A stretch of 64,000 nucleotides of DNA from Paraniabella defluvii (GCA_019316985.1 CP079215.1:1-64000), one strand, 5' to 3'; counted from the stretch's first letter, positions 22,659 to 34,370 are shown. Made by a program: numbers and translations. Notes: generated from the sequence alone by a model not told the origin.

Positions 22659-22666
22659 TATATTTG
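22659..22666 (+). promoter_or_regulatory. -7 promoter box
   Basis: TATATTTG, 38 bases upstream of a 52-codon reading frame. Confidence 0.35.
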
Positions 22667-22703
22667 ACATTGAAAATACCTTGTTAAATATAAATTTCCG
22701 TTT

Positions 22704-22862
22704 ATGAAAAGCCCATTGACTACGCTGCGCATTATTGGCAGGAAATTTTTAAAATCTTCCGGGCAAAAACCTGCTAAAAGTTTATCTAACCTGCCTATCG
22801 AACGAAAATGGTGGATGGGTGAAGATCTTTTACCGATCAAAAGCCTCTTAATAATACGTTGA
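22704..22862 (+). CDS. Small hypothetical protein (52 aa)
   Basis: Reads MKSPLTTLRIIGRKFLKS and continues to ERKWWMGEDLLPIKSL. It is basic, without signal peptide or TM. A TAnnTTTG box lies at a fitting distance upstream, which is the main reason to list it. The stop is followed by a long A-run, so a frame error at the end is possible. I do not recognise the family. Confidence 0.35.
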   Translation: MKSPLTTLRIIGRKFLKSSGQKPAKSLSNLPIERKWWMGEDLLPIKSLLIIR

Positions 22863-22952
22863 AAAAAAAAAAGAGCTGTCACGGGTTAAAAGGCCTCTAC
22901 TCTCTTATTGTATACTAATTGTCAAAGATTTTAATTTATTTTCAAAAATTAC

Positions 22953-22983
22953 TTTGCCGGAATTGCTATTTCCCTTAATTTTG
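22953..22983 (+). promoter_or_regulatory. Promoter of tRNA-Arg
   Basis: TTTG (22953-22956), 19 bases, then TAATTTTG (22976-22983): an almost ideal Bacteroidota -33/-7 pair, 19 bases before the tRNA. Confidence 0.75.
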
Positions 22984-23002
22984 CTCTCCCATTACGGGAA
23001 AT

Positions 23003-23076
23003 GGCTGCGTAGCTCAATTGAATAGAGCATCTGACTACGGATCAGAAGGTTTTAGGTTTGAATCCTAACGCGGTCA
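23003..23076 (+). tRNA. tRNA-Arg (anticodon ACG)
   Basis: 74 nt cloverleaf. Acceptor GGCTGCG pairs with CGCGGTC (one G-T pair each side), D-arm GCTC...GAGC, anticodon stem TCTGA/TCAGA with loop CTACGGA (anticodon ACG), T-arm TTAGG/CCTAA with loop TTTGAAT, and discriminator A. CCA is not encoded. Confidence 0.95.
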
Positions 23077-23079
23077 CTA

Positions 23080-23119
23080 ACAAGAAGTTGTTTCTTAATT
23101 GAGACAACTTCTTGTCTTT
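23080..23119 (+). terminator. Terminator after tRNA-Arg
   Basis: ACAAGAAGTTGT, 12-base loop, ACAACTTCTTGT, then CTTTT. Confidence 0.7.
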
Positions 23120-23174
23120 TAAGCCTTTACCAACCACTCTAACTTAAATCCTCCAGTTAATCTTCAACCTGCCA

Positions 23175-23214
23175 TTTGCCACACTCTCTAAATTTGCCAG
23201 CAATTTACCAGCAA
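23175..23214. repeat. Tandem repeats downstream of tRNA-Arg
   Basis: TTTGCCAGCAA (23193-23203) is directly followed by TTTACCAGCAA (23204-23214), and TTTGCCA occurs once more at 23175-23181. Such short direct repeats beside a tRNA gene are typical of recombinase arm sites. No recombinase gene is found here. Confidence 0.4.
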
Positions 23215-23295
23215 AACCACGGCGTCCTAGAAGATGTTGATTAATTAATAAATATCATCACAAAGTTAGAAACGACCTCGAATAGAGGTCACGCT

Positions 23296-23516
23296 ATGTC
23301 GATAAAAATAATAACACCGGCAAAGGCCTTGAATTACCAGAGTTGCGGCATTACCGCAAAACGTTGCCACCTACCGTACATTTACTCCTGGATAATCCCG
23401 GAAGCATGTTTTATGACAACGAGCCTTTGTCCAATGCACTGGCAGCCGTTTACGTTCTTCGCCAAAATCCGCCTGATGCCGCTATTCAAAGAAATGTTGG
23501 TAATGCCTCAGTTTAA
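23296..23516 (+). pseudogene. Unidentified gene remnant
   Basis: After a frame change near 23308 the sequence reads ELPELRHYRKTLPPTVHLLL, then SNALAAVYVLRQNPPDAAIQ and stops at 23516. The composition looks protein-like but I do not recognise it. It has no clear start and lies between tRNA-Arg and the PhyH gene, so it may be the tail of a mobile element. Confidence 0.35.
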
Positions 23517-23742
23517 CCGTAGTTAAAGTTTATTTCAACCTGGATGTTTCATTTAAACCTTTTATATAGTTTTGTATTGATGAGAATGACTGTAATGTTA
23601 TAATATCCTTTCCGCTCAAATTTGAGAATGCACGGTAAAACGACCGTGTAATTATTTCCTATTCTAGTATTTTTTAATAATCAAGTTTTCACGCGTGCTA
23701 TGTTGCCGGGTGCCGGCTTTTAATTTAACTTAATATAATAAC

Positions 23743-24541
23743 ATGTCATCCTTTTTAAATAAAGAACAAATTGAACAATTCGTTTACGATGGATTTGTTC
23801 GCATTGATAACGCGTTTTCCAACGAAGTAGCCAACGCTGCCTTAGATATTTTATGGCAGGATATTCCTTTTGATCGCTCCAAACCCGAAAGCTGGACAGA
23901 GCCAGTCATTCGCTTAGGGATGTATTCACAGGAGCCGTTTATCAAGTCTTTGAATACGCCTTCTTTATACGCGCTATTTGATGCGCTTTTAGGTACAAAT
24001 ACATGGATTCCCTGCAAAAGCGTTGGCACCTTCCTGTCAGGTTTCCTTCTAACAAACCACCTAACGATACCGGTAAACATGTAGATGTGAGTTTCCCGGG
24101 CCATGAACCAGGAAATTACTTTGAATGGCGCGCCAATATCAAATCAAAGGGAAGAGCATTGCTGATGTTAGTTCTATACTCTGATGTAAGCAGCAACGAT
24201 GCGCCGACTATTATCTACAAACAGTCACATATGGATGTTGCCCGGCTACTTTATCCGGAAGGAGATCAGGGCTTATCATTTATTGAAATAGCAACCAGGC
24301 TCAAGAACTTGCCAAACCGTGATGAAATATTAGCAACAGGCAAAGCGGGTACCATATATCTTTGCCATCCGTTCTTGGTTCATTCTGCCCAACCTCATAG
24401 AGGTGTTAATCCTAAATTTATGGCCCAGCCACCGCTGTTACTCGAGGCGAATTAAATCTTACCGATTCTAAACCCGGGCTTTCGCCGGTTGAGAGAGCTA
24501 TACGTTTGGCAATTGATGAACCGTTAAAAATGGCTTCCTAA
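23743..24541 (+). CDS. Phytanoyl-CoA dioxygenase (PhyH) family protein (two frameshifts)
   Basis: About 265 residues. Starts MSSFLNKEQIEQFVYDGFV, a typical PhyH N-terminus. Iron ligands of the 2-oxoglutarate/Fe(II) oxygenase fold: HVD in NDTGKHVDVSFPGHEPG and the distal His in CHPFLVHSAQPHRG, with the following Arg as 2-oxoglutarate ligand. Many family members hydroxylate small metabolites; the substrate is unknown. Breaks near 24000 and 24447. A hairpin terminator follows at 24601. Confidence 0.82.
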
Positions 24542-24908
24542 AGTAAAACATGTGGGCCCGAAAGCAAGGCTCCCCGGTATAGACAGCCCCAAAAAGTTAG
24601 ATGCCCATTGGGGGCATTTTTGTGATCGGAGCCACAGCGTAAAAGCGCTATCCTATTTTAGGTAAGGGATAAGCTCCGGCTTATTATATGGCAACGTTTC
24701 AAAAATGCTTACAGGCGTCACGGCTTACCGGCAGCTGATGGTTGATCCTAAAAAGTCGAAACCAGAAAGGATGGCTTCAGTTTCACTAGGGATTGCGACA
24801 CAGCTAAGCTGATCAAGGGCATTTCAGAGATTCTGTTACAACTTCCCTTCATTGAGATACTGCTACCACTAAAAGGCTGCTGAAATTTGCTGTATCAAAA
24901 ATTACAGC
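24542..24908. other. Intergenic region with one terminator
   Basis: No convincing gene. ATAGACAGCCCCAAAAAGTT near 24580 resembles the terminal sequence of some insertion elements, but no transposase or matching end is visible. A short reading frame at 24706-24813 is not supported by anything else. Confidence 0.3.
24601..24621 (+). terminator. Terminator after the PhyH gene
   Basis: ATGCCC, short loop, GGGCAT, five T. Confidence 0.6.
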
Positions 24909-25613
24909 ATGGGCATTGTCAAAATTCTAATCATTGTTACCAATATCAATATATATGCAAGCGGCAACTATCCCACAGGATTGTGGTTAAGCGAACTCAC
25001 ACATATTTATGACGCCGCGAAAACAAAAGGCCACGATATTACCATAGCGAGTCCTAATGGCGGGGATATTCCTATAGACCCTGAAAGCCTGAAATTTTTT
25101 ACACTGGATAAGGTTTCAAAAAAATACTGGAATAATAAGGTATTCAGGGAACAACTGGAACAGACCCAAAGTCTGAAAGCGGTAGAAAATGAAAATTTTG
25201 ATGTGGTATACCTGGCAGGCGGACACGTAACGATGTATGATTTTCCCCAAGATAAAACGCTTCAAAAGATCATTGCTGAACAATACGAAAACGGGAAGAT
25301 AGTGGCTGCCATTTGCCATGGCGTTGGTGGATTACTTAATGTAAGACTATCCAATGGACATTACCTGATTAAAGACAAAAATAACCGGCTATAACTGGTT
25401 TGAAGAAAGCCTTGCCCATAGGAAAAAGGAAGTACCCTTTAACCTGGAAGCAGGCCTAAAAGACAGGGGCGCAGATTATAGAAAGGCCATTATCCCAATG
25501 ACTTCCAAAGTTGTAGTGGATCGCAACCTGGTTACCGGGCAAAACCCGTTCAGCTCAAAGAAGATGGCTAAAATGGTGATGAAGGAAATTGAAAATCAAA
25601 TCAAAAAGATTAA
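24909..25613 (+). CDS. DJ-1/PfpI family protein, copy A (frameshifts)
   Basis: About 235 residues of the type 1 glutamine amidotransferase-like fold. N-terminus MGIVKILIIVTNINIYASG, then PTGLWLSELTHIYDAA and ITIASPNGGDIPIDPESL; nucleophile elbow AAICHGVGGLLNV with catalytic Cys followed by His. C-terminus MTSKVVVDRNLVTGQNPFSS. Relatives act as glyoxalase III or chaperones against reactive carbonyls. A break near 25378 interrupts the middle. The exact end is uncertain: with one A added near 25606 it stops at 25613, otherwise it runs into the next gene. A second copy lies at 30286. Confidence 0.85.
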
Positions 25614-25639
25614 AATAAAACAACTAATAAATTCAAAAA

Positions 25640-26686
25640 ATGAAAAAGCTAAAAATTCTCGCAATTACAGTAGTCATCGGTGTAATCCTGTTGTTCGCAC
25701 CCGTTTTTTTCCTAAGTAACGCTGCTATTAGTACCGCTTCAAATAAGAATACCGCAAAACCGATCACCAACAATCCTACCGATAAGGATACGCTGATTGA
25801 GTTATTGGGTCATCAGATACCTGTATTGAAAGGCGGTTTGTTCGATAGATTTCGTTCCAATTCGCCGTTGGACACAGTCGCGAAAGAAAGACCCGATATT
25901 GATCTGAGTTGGTTTAAGACCATCCAGAAGCAGAAAAAAAGAAGTGGGCTTTACTACCTATTCTCCTAACTTTTATTACAGCAACAGCAGCATTACTGCC
26001 ATTTATACGGCGGATATGTCAAAAATAAAAGCGCTGATCCCCGAACAGGTAAAAGATCTTGTAAAACCGGTTTCCTATACGCCCGGCAGAGGGTTGATCG
26101 CCATTACATCGTATGCCTACCATTATTGCGACAACGATTTCTATAATGAGTTATCCATCTCCATCGTAACTACAAAACCAGGTAAAAGCAACTGGGGCCT
26201 TATTTCGCTGGTGGGTGAGCTCAATGATAAAAACCTGTGGGGCTACGTGCTGAAACTGCCCGTAAATACGGAGCTGGCAAGAGTGAGAGGTGTTTATGGT
26301 TACAATTTACCCAAATGGCTGATACCTATCGATTATACCAACGATGGCAACAACCTGACCTTTAATTATTATGATGCAAAAGGAAATTTTGATTTCTCAA
26401 TGTCGGGGAAAAAGCTGGATATTGCTGCATTAAAACCGGAAATCATCCGTTCCAATTTTATCAACCTGGATAAGCAAGGTCGGCTTACACACGGCTATAC
26501 CGATGTTCGTGCTATAAAGAAAGCAAGCAGCAAAAGGCGAATGACATTCAGCTAAGCCTGTCGGATGGTCCCTTGTCAACTTTCATCAAATCGTTAGGCT
26601 TAAAGAAACTGGTCAAATATGATTACCAGCCGGAGTTTCAGGCAGCATTATATACGCCTGAGCTGGTACGGGAAGAAAAGAAATAA
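25640..26686 (+). CDS. Acetoacetate decarboxylase-like protein (two frameshifts)
   Basis: About 348 residues. N-terminal hydrophobic segment (LAITVVIGVILLFAPVFFL) anchors or exports it. The rest matches the ADC fold: FTTYSPNFYYSNSSITAIY, the repeated beta-strand core with TSYAYHYCDNDFYNELSI, ARVRGVYGYNLPKWLIP and FDFSMSGKKLD. The classic Lys Schiff-base site cannot be assigned with certainty, so real decarboxylase activity is open. Breaks near 25955 and 26545. Starts 26 bases after the DJ-1 gene, so part of the same transcript. Confidence 0.75.
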
Positions 26687-26712
26687 TCCACTCAACTTCA
26701 ACGTTTACAAAA

Positions 26713-28071
<1,359 letters not shown>

Positions 28072-28162
28072 CAGAGATTATGTTACAACTTTCGTTGATC
28101 CGGATACATTGCGTTCAAACAGGTTATTGAACTTTGTATTATAATTTAAAGGCTGCAAGGAT

Positions 28163-29098
28163 ATGCAAACAATATTAGGAGCTAACGGGCAAATAGGTGA
28201 AGAACTGGCAAGAGAGCTGAAAAGAAATTTCACATCCGACATCAGGATCGTAAGCCGTGAAGCTAAAAAGATTAATGATACAGATGAAGTTTTTTCAGCA
28301 GATCTATCTGTCCGCGAAAAAGCCATTGAAGCCGTAAAGGGCAGCGAGATTGCCTATTTCACCTTAGGCTTGCCATCAGTTCAGATTTATGGGAACAGCA
28401 GTTCCCGCTTATTTTAAGAAACGTAATTGAAGCCTGCAAAATCAACGGCGCCAAACTGGTGTTCTTCGACAACACGTATATGTATCCACAGGACGACAGG
28501 GTGCTTACGGAAGATACCATTTTTGATCCCGTTGGCAGAAAAGGAAAAGTTCGCAGGAGATGGCTGAAATGGTATTGAAAGAGATGCAGTCCGGAAAGCT
28601 GGAAGCAGTGATCTGCCGTGCACCTGAATTTTACGGCCCCGGAAAAACACAGAGCATTACCAATACTTTAATCTTCAACAATATTAAGGAAGGTAAAAAG
28701 CTGAAAGTGCCATTAAGCGACAGCAAAAAACGCAGCCTGATATGGACGCCGGATGCAAGCCGCGCTACCGCTTTGATCGGTAATACCCTGATGCTTTCGG
28801 ACAAACCTGGCATTTGCCTGTTGATGAAAGCCACCCGACATACAGGCAATTTATTGCATTGGCGGCTGATATTTATGGTAAGGAACTGAAATATTCCGTT
28901 GTTCCAAAATTCGTCTTTAAAATAGGGGCAAGGTTTAACCAGCGGGTAAAGGAGCTACAGGAGCTATTGCCGAGATATGAACATGATAATGTTTTTGACG
29001 ACACCAAATTCAGGAAACGTTTCCCAGAATTTGAGGTAACATCTTATAAACAGGGAATAGCGCAGATCAAGGAAGAGCAATTAGCCGTACCAAAATAA
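28163..29098 (+). CDS. NAD-dependent epimerase/dehydratase-like protein (several frameshifts)
   Basis: About 311 residues, extended SDR type. MQTILGANGQIGEELARELK is the nucleotide-binding start (GxxGxxG), VVSREA-type strand follows, DLSVREKAIEAVKGSEIAYF, then VFFDNTYMYPQ where the Tyr fits the catalytic region, CRAPEFYGPGKTQS and SLIWTPDASRATALIGN. Breaks near 28378, 28545 and 28810. The substrate is unknown. It lies 65 bases before the AraC regulator in the same direction. Confidence 0.85.
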
Positions 29099-29138
29099 AA
29101 TCAGTAAATTAGCAATGTATAAATCGGAAAACCAGCAA

Positions 29139-30050
29139 ATGAAGGCTCCTTCAAAAGTTTCATCTATCAGTGCGCTGCATCAGTTCCTCGGATTAGGCAA
29201 GCCATCCAATCCGCTGATCAGTGTATTTAATTTTGATGAGGTGAAACTGGAGCCTGAAACCATCTTAAGTGCGGTGGCTACGGATTTCTACGTGGTTGCC
29301 ATAAAGAAAGACTGTGCAGGCGGAAAGTGCAAATACGGGCAGCAGTATTATGATTTTGATGAAGGCATCATGTACTTCATCGCTCCCCACCAGGTGCTGC
29401 AGTTTGAGGACGTGTTGTTAAACGGTGTAAAAGGTTTTGTATTGGTCGTTCATCCCGATTTTCTGCAAGGCTACCCCTTGGCTGCCGCCATAAAAGAGTA
29501 TGGTTATTTTTCTTATGCAACCAATGAAGCGCTGCACCTTTCTGAAAAAGAAGAAAAGTCGGTGATGGACATTGTAGAAAACATATCCCGCGAAATAGAT
29601 GCCAATATGGATGCGTTCACACAGGATTTGCTGGTATCTAATATTGATCTGCTCCTGAAGTATTGCGACCGTTTTTACAACCGCCAGTTTCTGACAAGGA
29701 AAAAAGTCAATAATGATCTGCTCATTAAGTTGGAAACGTTGCTGAACGATTATTTTAAAGGCGAACAATTATTGACCCATGGCATCCCTACAGTACAGTA
29801 TGTTGCAGGACAACTACACCTAAGCCCCAATTATCTCAGCGATATGCTACGGGTGCAGACCGGGCAAACCACGCAGCAGCATATACAGAACAGGGTTATA
29901 GAAAAAGCAAAAGAGATGCTTTCAACAACTAATAAATCGGTTTCCGAAATTGCCTACGAGCTAGGCTTTGAGCATCCGCAGTCCTTTCACCGATTGTTTA
30001 AAAACAGAACCGCTGTATCGCCCCTGGATTTCAGGGCTTCGTTTAATTAA
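29139..30050 (+). CDS. AraC family transcriptional regulator
   Basis: Intact, about 303 residues from the ATG at 29139 (an ATG at 29115 is also in frame). The N-terminal cupin-like part begins VSSISALHQFLGL and includes FYVVAIKKDCAGGKCKYG; the C-terminal pair of helix-turn-helix motifs is TVQYVAGQLHLSPNYLSDML and SVSEIAYELGFEHPQSFHRL. Position between the aldehyde dehydrogenase/epimerase genes and the second DJ-1 gene suggests it controls this cluster. Confidence 0.92.
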   Translation: MKAPSKVSSISALHQFLGLGKPSNPLISVFNFDEVKLEPETILSAVATDFYVVAIKKDCAGGKCKYGQQYYDFDEGIMYFIAPHQVLQFEDVLLNGVKGFVLVVHPDFLQGYPLAAAIKEYGYFSYATNEALHLSEKEEKSVMDIVENISREIDANMDAFTQDLLVSNIDLLLKYCDRFYNRQFLTRKKVNNDLLIKLETLLNDYFKGEQLLTHGIPTVQYVAGQLHLSPNYLSDMLRVQTGQTTQQHIQNRVIEKAKEMLSTTNKSVSEIAYELGFEHPQSFHRLFKNRTAVSPLDFRASFN

Positions 30051-30285
30051 TTACTAGAAGCAAGACGGATACATTTAGTAGAAACTTTAAGTTTCCGATG
30101 TTTTGTGCGCATATATGACCAGGAGAAGCCTATTAGAAGAACGTTGCAGGGTGCTGTTTGAAGAAGGGTTTATCAGAAACTACTGCTCCTTTTCAGAGAT
30201 ATGGTTACAAAGTTCTGTAATTGGGTTACAGGCAGCGCATTTTTTAGAACGAATTTTGTTAATCATAAATACCAAATTCTTTAAA

Positions 30286-30923
30286 ATGAAAAAACTCTTG
30301 TTAATAGTAACGAATGTGGGTCATTACGCAAGCGGATTAGATACAGGCTTGTGGTTGAGCGAACTGACACATATTTACCATGCAGCCAAAGAAAAAGGCT
30401 GGGATATTACCATCGCTAGCCCGAAAGGCGGAGCAGTTCCTATTGACCCGGAAAGTCTGAAACCGCTGGTATTGGACAAAATTTCAAAGAACTATTATGA
30501 AAGCCCGGGCTTTATGAATGCGTTAAACCATTCTAAAAACCTTCCTGAGGTGCAGAACGAAAGTTTCGATTGTGTATACCTGGCTGGCGGGCATGCAACG
30601 ATGTACGACTTCCCTAATGATGCCACTTTACAATCCATCATTAGCCGTCAGTATGAAAGTGGGAAAATGGTAGCGGCTATTTGCCACGGAGTAGGTGGAT
30701 TATTAAATGTGAAATTGTCTGATGGAGCTTATTTAATTAACAGAAAAAAACTGACGGGTTTTGATTGGTTTGAAGAAAGTATTGCCCGCAGAAAAGAGAA
30801 GTTCCTTTTAATCTGGAAGCATCCTTGAAAGAAAGTAGTGGTGGATGGGAATTTAATAACCGGACAAAATCCTTTAGTTCTAAAGAGATGGCAAAAGTAG
30901 TTGTAAAAGAGTTAGAGAAGTAG
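30286..30923 (+). CDS. DJ-1/PfpI family protein, copy B (frameshifts and internal deletion)
   Basis: Starts at ATG 30286 (MKKLLLIVTNVGHYASG); the frame is open further upstream but that part shows no homology. GLWLSELTHIYHAAKEKG, ITIASPKGGAVPIDPESL and the catalytic VAAICHGVGGLLNVKLS are all kept. Compared with copy A, about 13-14 codons (the GADYRKAIIPMTS segment) are missing between SLKE and VVVDGNLITGQNP, near 30834. That deletion is in addition to one-base breaks near 30797 and 30872. Whether the product is active is unclear. Confidence 0.8.
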
Positions 30924-30953
30924 TTAATCAAATAACAATTAAAAATTTACACA

Positions 30954-31932
30954 ATGGCACAGTTCTTACCAGCGGAAAAAGACCCGCAAATTTTAAGACA
31001 AATCAGGGAATTTCTGAATGCACTCAACAACAGCGGAGGTAAACCATTAGAAACAATGACGCCACAGGATGCAAGACAGGTACTGGTAGATGCGCAGCAA
31101 TCTGTTGAGGTAGATTACTCGGGTATTACCGAAGCCGAAAGAGAAATTACACAGGACGGCATCACTGTAAACATCCACATCGTAAAGCCTGCAAATGCAG
31201 CTTCGGAAAACCTCCCGGTTTTTATGTTCACCCACGGCGGCGGCTGGGTTTTGGGCGATTACCCCACCCATAGAAGATTGGTAAGAGACCTGGTAGTGAA
31301 CAGCGGCGCCGCGGCTGTTTTTACAGATTATACTCCATCCCCGAAGCAAAATACCCTGTAGCTATTAACCAGATCTATGCCGCAACAAAATGGGTAGCTG
31401 AAAATGGTGCTGAAATCGGCGTCGACGGTACAAATTTAGCCGCAGCAGGAAACAGTGTAGGCGGGAACATGACCGCCGTACTTTGCTTGATGGCAAAAGA
31501 CAAAGGCGGCCCCAAATAAAATTCCAGTTGCTTTTATGGCCCGTAACCGATGCGGATTTTACCCGCGAATCCTGGCAGAAATATGCTGATGGCAGATTTT
31601 TAACTGCTTCATTAATGAAGTGGATGTGGGATAACTATTTACCCGATGCCGCAAAACGAAATGAATATTATGCCACACCGTTTAATGCCACATTGGAACA
31701 GTTGAAAGGGCTTCCGCCGGCATTGGTACAATTGGCAGAAAATGATATTCTTTTTGATGAAGGCCTGGCTTATGCCCGTAAATTAGACGAAGCCGGAGTG
31801 CCTGTCACGATTGAAACCTACAACGGCTTTATCCATGATTATGGTTTATTAAATCCTTTGGACCACATTGAAGCCGTTAAGTTTTCTTCGCAGCAGGGTG
31901 CTTTGGCATTGAAGAAAGCATTGTTTTCGTAA
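30954..31932 (+). CDS. Alpha/beta hydrolase, HSL-type esterase (two frameshifts)
   Basis: About 326 residues. Oxyanion motif FTHGGGWVLGDYPTHRR, nucleophile elbow AAAGNSVGGNMTA, Asp in ENDILFDEGLAY and His in NGFIHDYGLL complete the hormone-sensitive-lipase pattern. No signal peptide, so probably cytoplasmic. It hydrolyses short acyl esters; the natural substrate is unknown. Breaks near 31340 and 31510. Last gene of the cluster that starts at 24909, followed by a terminator. Confidence 0.9.
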
Positions 31933-31952
31933 ACCGGTTTTTATATAAATTT

Positions 31953-31987
31953 TAAAGGCGGTCTTATTGATTACAGGACCGCCTTTT
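31953..31987. terminator. Terminator after the esterase gene
   Basis: AAAGGCGGTC...GACCGCCTTTT stem with A/T flanks. It can serve the convergent DoxX gene as well. Confidence 0.7.
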
Positions 31988-32031
31988 GATTGGAATATGG
32001 CGATGGATTATTTTAGAAATGTCAGCAGGCA

Positions 32032-32407
32032 TTATCGTCTTGCTAATTCACTGAACCTGAAATATGCCACAACCGCCGACAGTATAAAAACCACCATCAA
32101 CAGTGAAAGCATTTTGTATTCCTTTTTTGTAATGTAAACAAACATGCCGGCTAGCATGATTATACAAAAGGACGCTACCACCATCGGCGCCAGGATTGGC
32201 GCGATTCCTGAAAGCCAGGGAACTATAATGCCAATGCAGCCTAGCCATTCAAGAACACCTAATACCCGGATTGGTATTATAGAACTGTTGGGGTTTTAAA
32301 TGTCCGCCTGCGGCGTGTTGTGCTTTGCTGCCGGTAATTTTTCCATAGCCTGGCATAATAAAAAATAGAGATAGCAGCCCCTGCATTATCCAGAGAAATA
32401 TATTCAC
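32032..32407 (-). CDS. DoxX-like membrane protein (one frameshift)
   Basis: About 125 residues with four hydrophobic helices. Begins with GTG (VNIFLWIMQGLLSLFFIMPG), then after a break near 32285 reads PIRVLGVLEWLGCIGIIVPW, the conserved DoxX/DUF6 region, then VVASFCIIMLAGMFVYI and a last helix MLSLLMVVFILSAVVAYF. Inner-membrane protein of unknown activity; some relatives affect redox or stress functions. It lies just downstream of a small reading frame on the same strand. Confidence 0.7.
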
Positions 32408-32417
32408 TTTTTGCTCT

Positions 32418-32582
32418 TTATGAAGTTAAAAAGTAAGCTGTTGTAAGTATTGAAGGATGAGCATAAAAAATCGCCCTGAAAAAATCAAGGTCGCTCTCCA
32501 AAGATTTTGCTTCAGCAAAACTCTTTTTGATCTTTTACTAATCTCTTCTTGGCTGGTCTAACCAAAGATTGGCATCTTCCAT
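32418..32582 (-). pseudogene. Small broken reading frame upstream of the DoxX gene
   Basis: From the ATG at 32582 the frame reads MEDANLWLDQPRRD, then two stop codons, then continues in the same frame as KSFAEAKSLESDLDFFRAIF up to 32418. A -7 box lies 27 bases upstream. I do not recognise the family; two stops in a row argue for decay or a pair of local indels. Confidence 0.3.
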
Positions 32583-32609
32583 TTTAGGGGCTTATTGAAG
32601 TAATATGTG

Positions 32610-32617
32610 CAAAGATA
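32610..32617 (-). promoter_or_regulatory. -7 promoter box upstream of the DoxX unit
   Basis: TATCTTTG on the minus strand. Confidence 0.35.
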
Positions 32618-32724
32618 ACCGCTATCCCCTACCACTACTCCTCGATTGCGTTCCGAAAGTTGTGTTGACAGGCTTTTTGCTCTTTTCACAATTACTTGTT
32701 TCTACTACCTATCCTAACGCCGTC

Positions 32725-32752
32725 AAAAAAGTCGCTGTACAGCGGCTTTTTT
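32725..32752 (-). terminator. Terminator of fmt
   Basis: AAAAAAGCCGCTG/CAGCGACTTTTTT stem on the minus strand, starting at the stop codon of fmt. Confidence 0.65.
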
Positions 32753-33693
32753 ATTTATACAAACCTGTATCCTCTAAAAAATCTTCTACCGGCATCCGCT
32801 TTTTGCCTTCCAGCTGAATTTCCAGTAAATCAATCACTCCATCTGAACAAACCAGGTGCAGGTAGCTTTTACCGTCCGTTAAAAACTCACCTGCTGCTGC
32901 CGTTGGTTTTGTATTGATTTTTCCGGCACGGTAAATTTTTAGCTTCTTCTCTTTTAGAAATATAAAGGCTGCCGGGTAAGGCGAAAGTCCGCGAATCAGA
33001 TTATATACCGCATCAGTTGTCTGGCCGGGATCTACTTCACAGGTTTCGGTGAAAATCTTTGGCGCATGATGTAGGGTTTCATTGGCAGACAAAAGCTGGG
33101 GTGTTTCTTTCAGGCTATTGTTAGCCAGCCCTTTTACTGTTTTAAGCAGCAACGCCGCTCCTATATGCATCATCGTATCATGCACGGTTCCCGCTGTATC
33201 GGTTTCATGTATGGGAAAGCGTTCCTGCAGCAGGATATCGCCGGTATCTATTTCATGCTTCAGTTTAAAAGTGGTAACGCCCGTTTCTTTTTCCCCGTTA
33301 ATTACCGCCCAGTTAATGGGAGCAGCGCCACGGTACTGTGGCAGCAGCGAACCATGCAGGTTAATAGTGCCCATAGGCGGCATATTCCATACCAGCTCCG
33401 GAAGCATTCTGAAAGCAACGCATATCTGGAGATCGGCCTTCAACGCTTTTAATTGCTCCACGAAAAGAGGATTTTTAATTTTTCAGGTTGCAGTACCGTC
33501 AATCCTTTACTAACAGCATATTTTTTAACTGCGCTTTGCTGTAACTCCATACCGCGCCCGGCAGGTTTATCAGGCGCCGTAATTACCGCAACTATATTAC
33601 AGCCGGCCGTTACTAAAACATCCAGGCTGGTTACGGCAAATTCGGGGTACCCATATAAACAATACGCAGGTCCTTATATTTATCCACACTCAT
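32751..33693 (-). CDS. fmt: Methionyl-tRNA formyltransferase (frameshifts)
   Basis: Formylates Met-tRNAi for translation initiation using 10-formyl-THF. About 313 residues. N-terminus at 33693 (MSVDKYKDLRIVYMGTPEFA after adding one C near 33648), PDKPAGRGMELQQSAVK, the catalytic motif INLHGSLLPQYRGAAPINW with His, and GVTTFKLKHEIDTGDIL with the catalytic Asp; C-terminal domain RMPVEDFLEDTGLYK. Breaks near 33648 and 33480. Ends on a terminator; monocistronic. Confidence 0.93.
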
Positions 33694-33890
33694 AAACGCG
33701 AATATCGCATGCTTTTCCCAAAAAACAGGTAACAAATTAAAAGGCCTACCTTCGAATATCAAGACAACCGGTTTTTTACAGCAGGGGGAGTATTGCGGCA
33801 ATATGGCTTGCGCAATACCACAACAACAATGCAGAGCAATACTGATGATAGTATTGATGAGCCGGTATAAAAAAACAAACTAGAAAACAA

Positions 33891-34334
33891 ATGCAACAAG
33901 TAAAAAAAAAAGGTGATAAAGTAAAAGTGCATTATCACGGTAAATTAACCACAGGTGAAACATTCGACAGCTCTGAAGGCCGCGACCCGCTTGAGTTTGA
34001 GGTAGGCAGCGGTATGGTGATCAAAGGCTTTGATGACGGTGTTACCGGTATGACCGTGGGCGAAAAGAAAACAATCAATATTCCTGTAGAAGAAGCGTAT
34101 GGCCCTAAAAGCGCCGAAATGCTGATCGATATGCCCAAGGATCGTTTTCCTGAAGATATGCAACTGGAAGTGGGAATGCCTTTAGTAATGAGCGATCCCA
34201 GCGGCCAGCAATTCCAGGTAGTCGTTACCGAGATTAAAGACGACGCGGTAACGCTCGACGGGAACCATCCGTTGGCAGGAAAGGACCTTATTTTCGACCT
34301 CGAACTGGTAGGTATTGAAGGAAAAGCCCCTTAA
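33891..34334 (+). CDS. FKBP-type peptidyl-prolyl isomerase, SlyD-like
   Basis: Intact, 147 residues. [20 protein letters not shown] opens the FKBP domain; the insert-in-flap arrangement ([20 protein letters not shown], then [18 protein letters not shown]) is that of SlyD/FkpA-like two-domain forms. It catalyses prolyl isomerisation and acts as a chaperone in the cytoplasm. The His-rich metal-binding tail of SlyD is missing. Single gene. Confidence 0.93.
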   Translation: MQQVKKKGDKVKVHYHGKLTTGETFDSSEGRDPLEFEVGSGMVIKGFDDGVTGMTVGEKKTINIPVEEAYGPKSAEMLIDMPKDRFPEDMQLEVGMPLVMSDPSGQQFQVVVTEIKDDAVTLDGNHPLAGKDLIFDLELVGIEGKAP

Positions 34335-34370
34335 TTATAACTCCTAATTCGTAGTATTGTACATATAATT

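Noticed and set aside
22658..22882. Minus-strand frame opposite the 52-aa ORF
   Set aside because: The plus-strand frame has a promoter box at a fitting distance; the minus one has no support.
24542..24908. Insertion-sequence remnant
   Set aside because: Only a short terminal-like sequence near 24580; no transposase fragment, no second end and no target duplication.
30103..30285. Upstream in-frame extension of DJ-1 copy B
   Set aside because: Copy A and other DJ-1 proteins start at the MKK/MGI position; the extra 61 codons show no homology.
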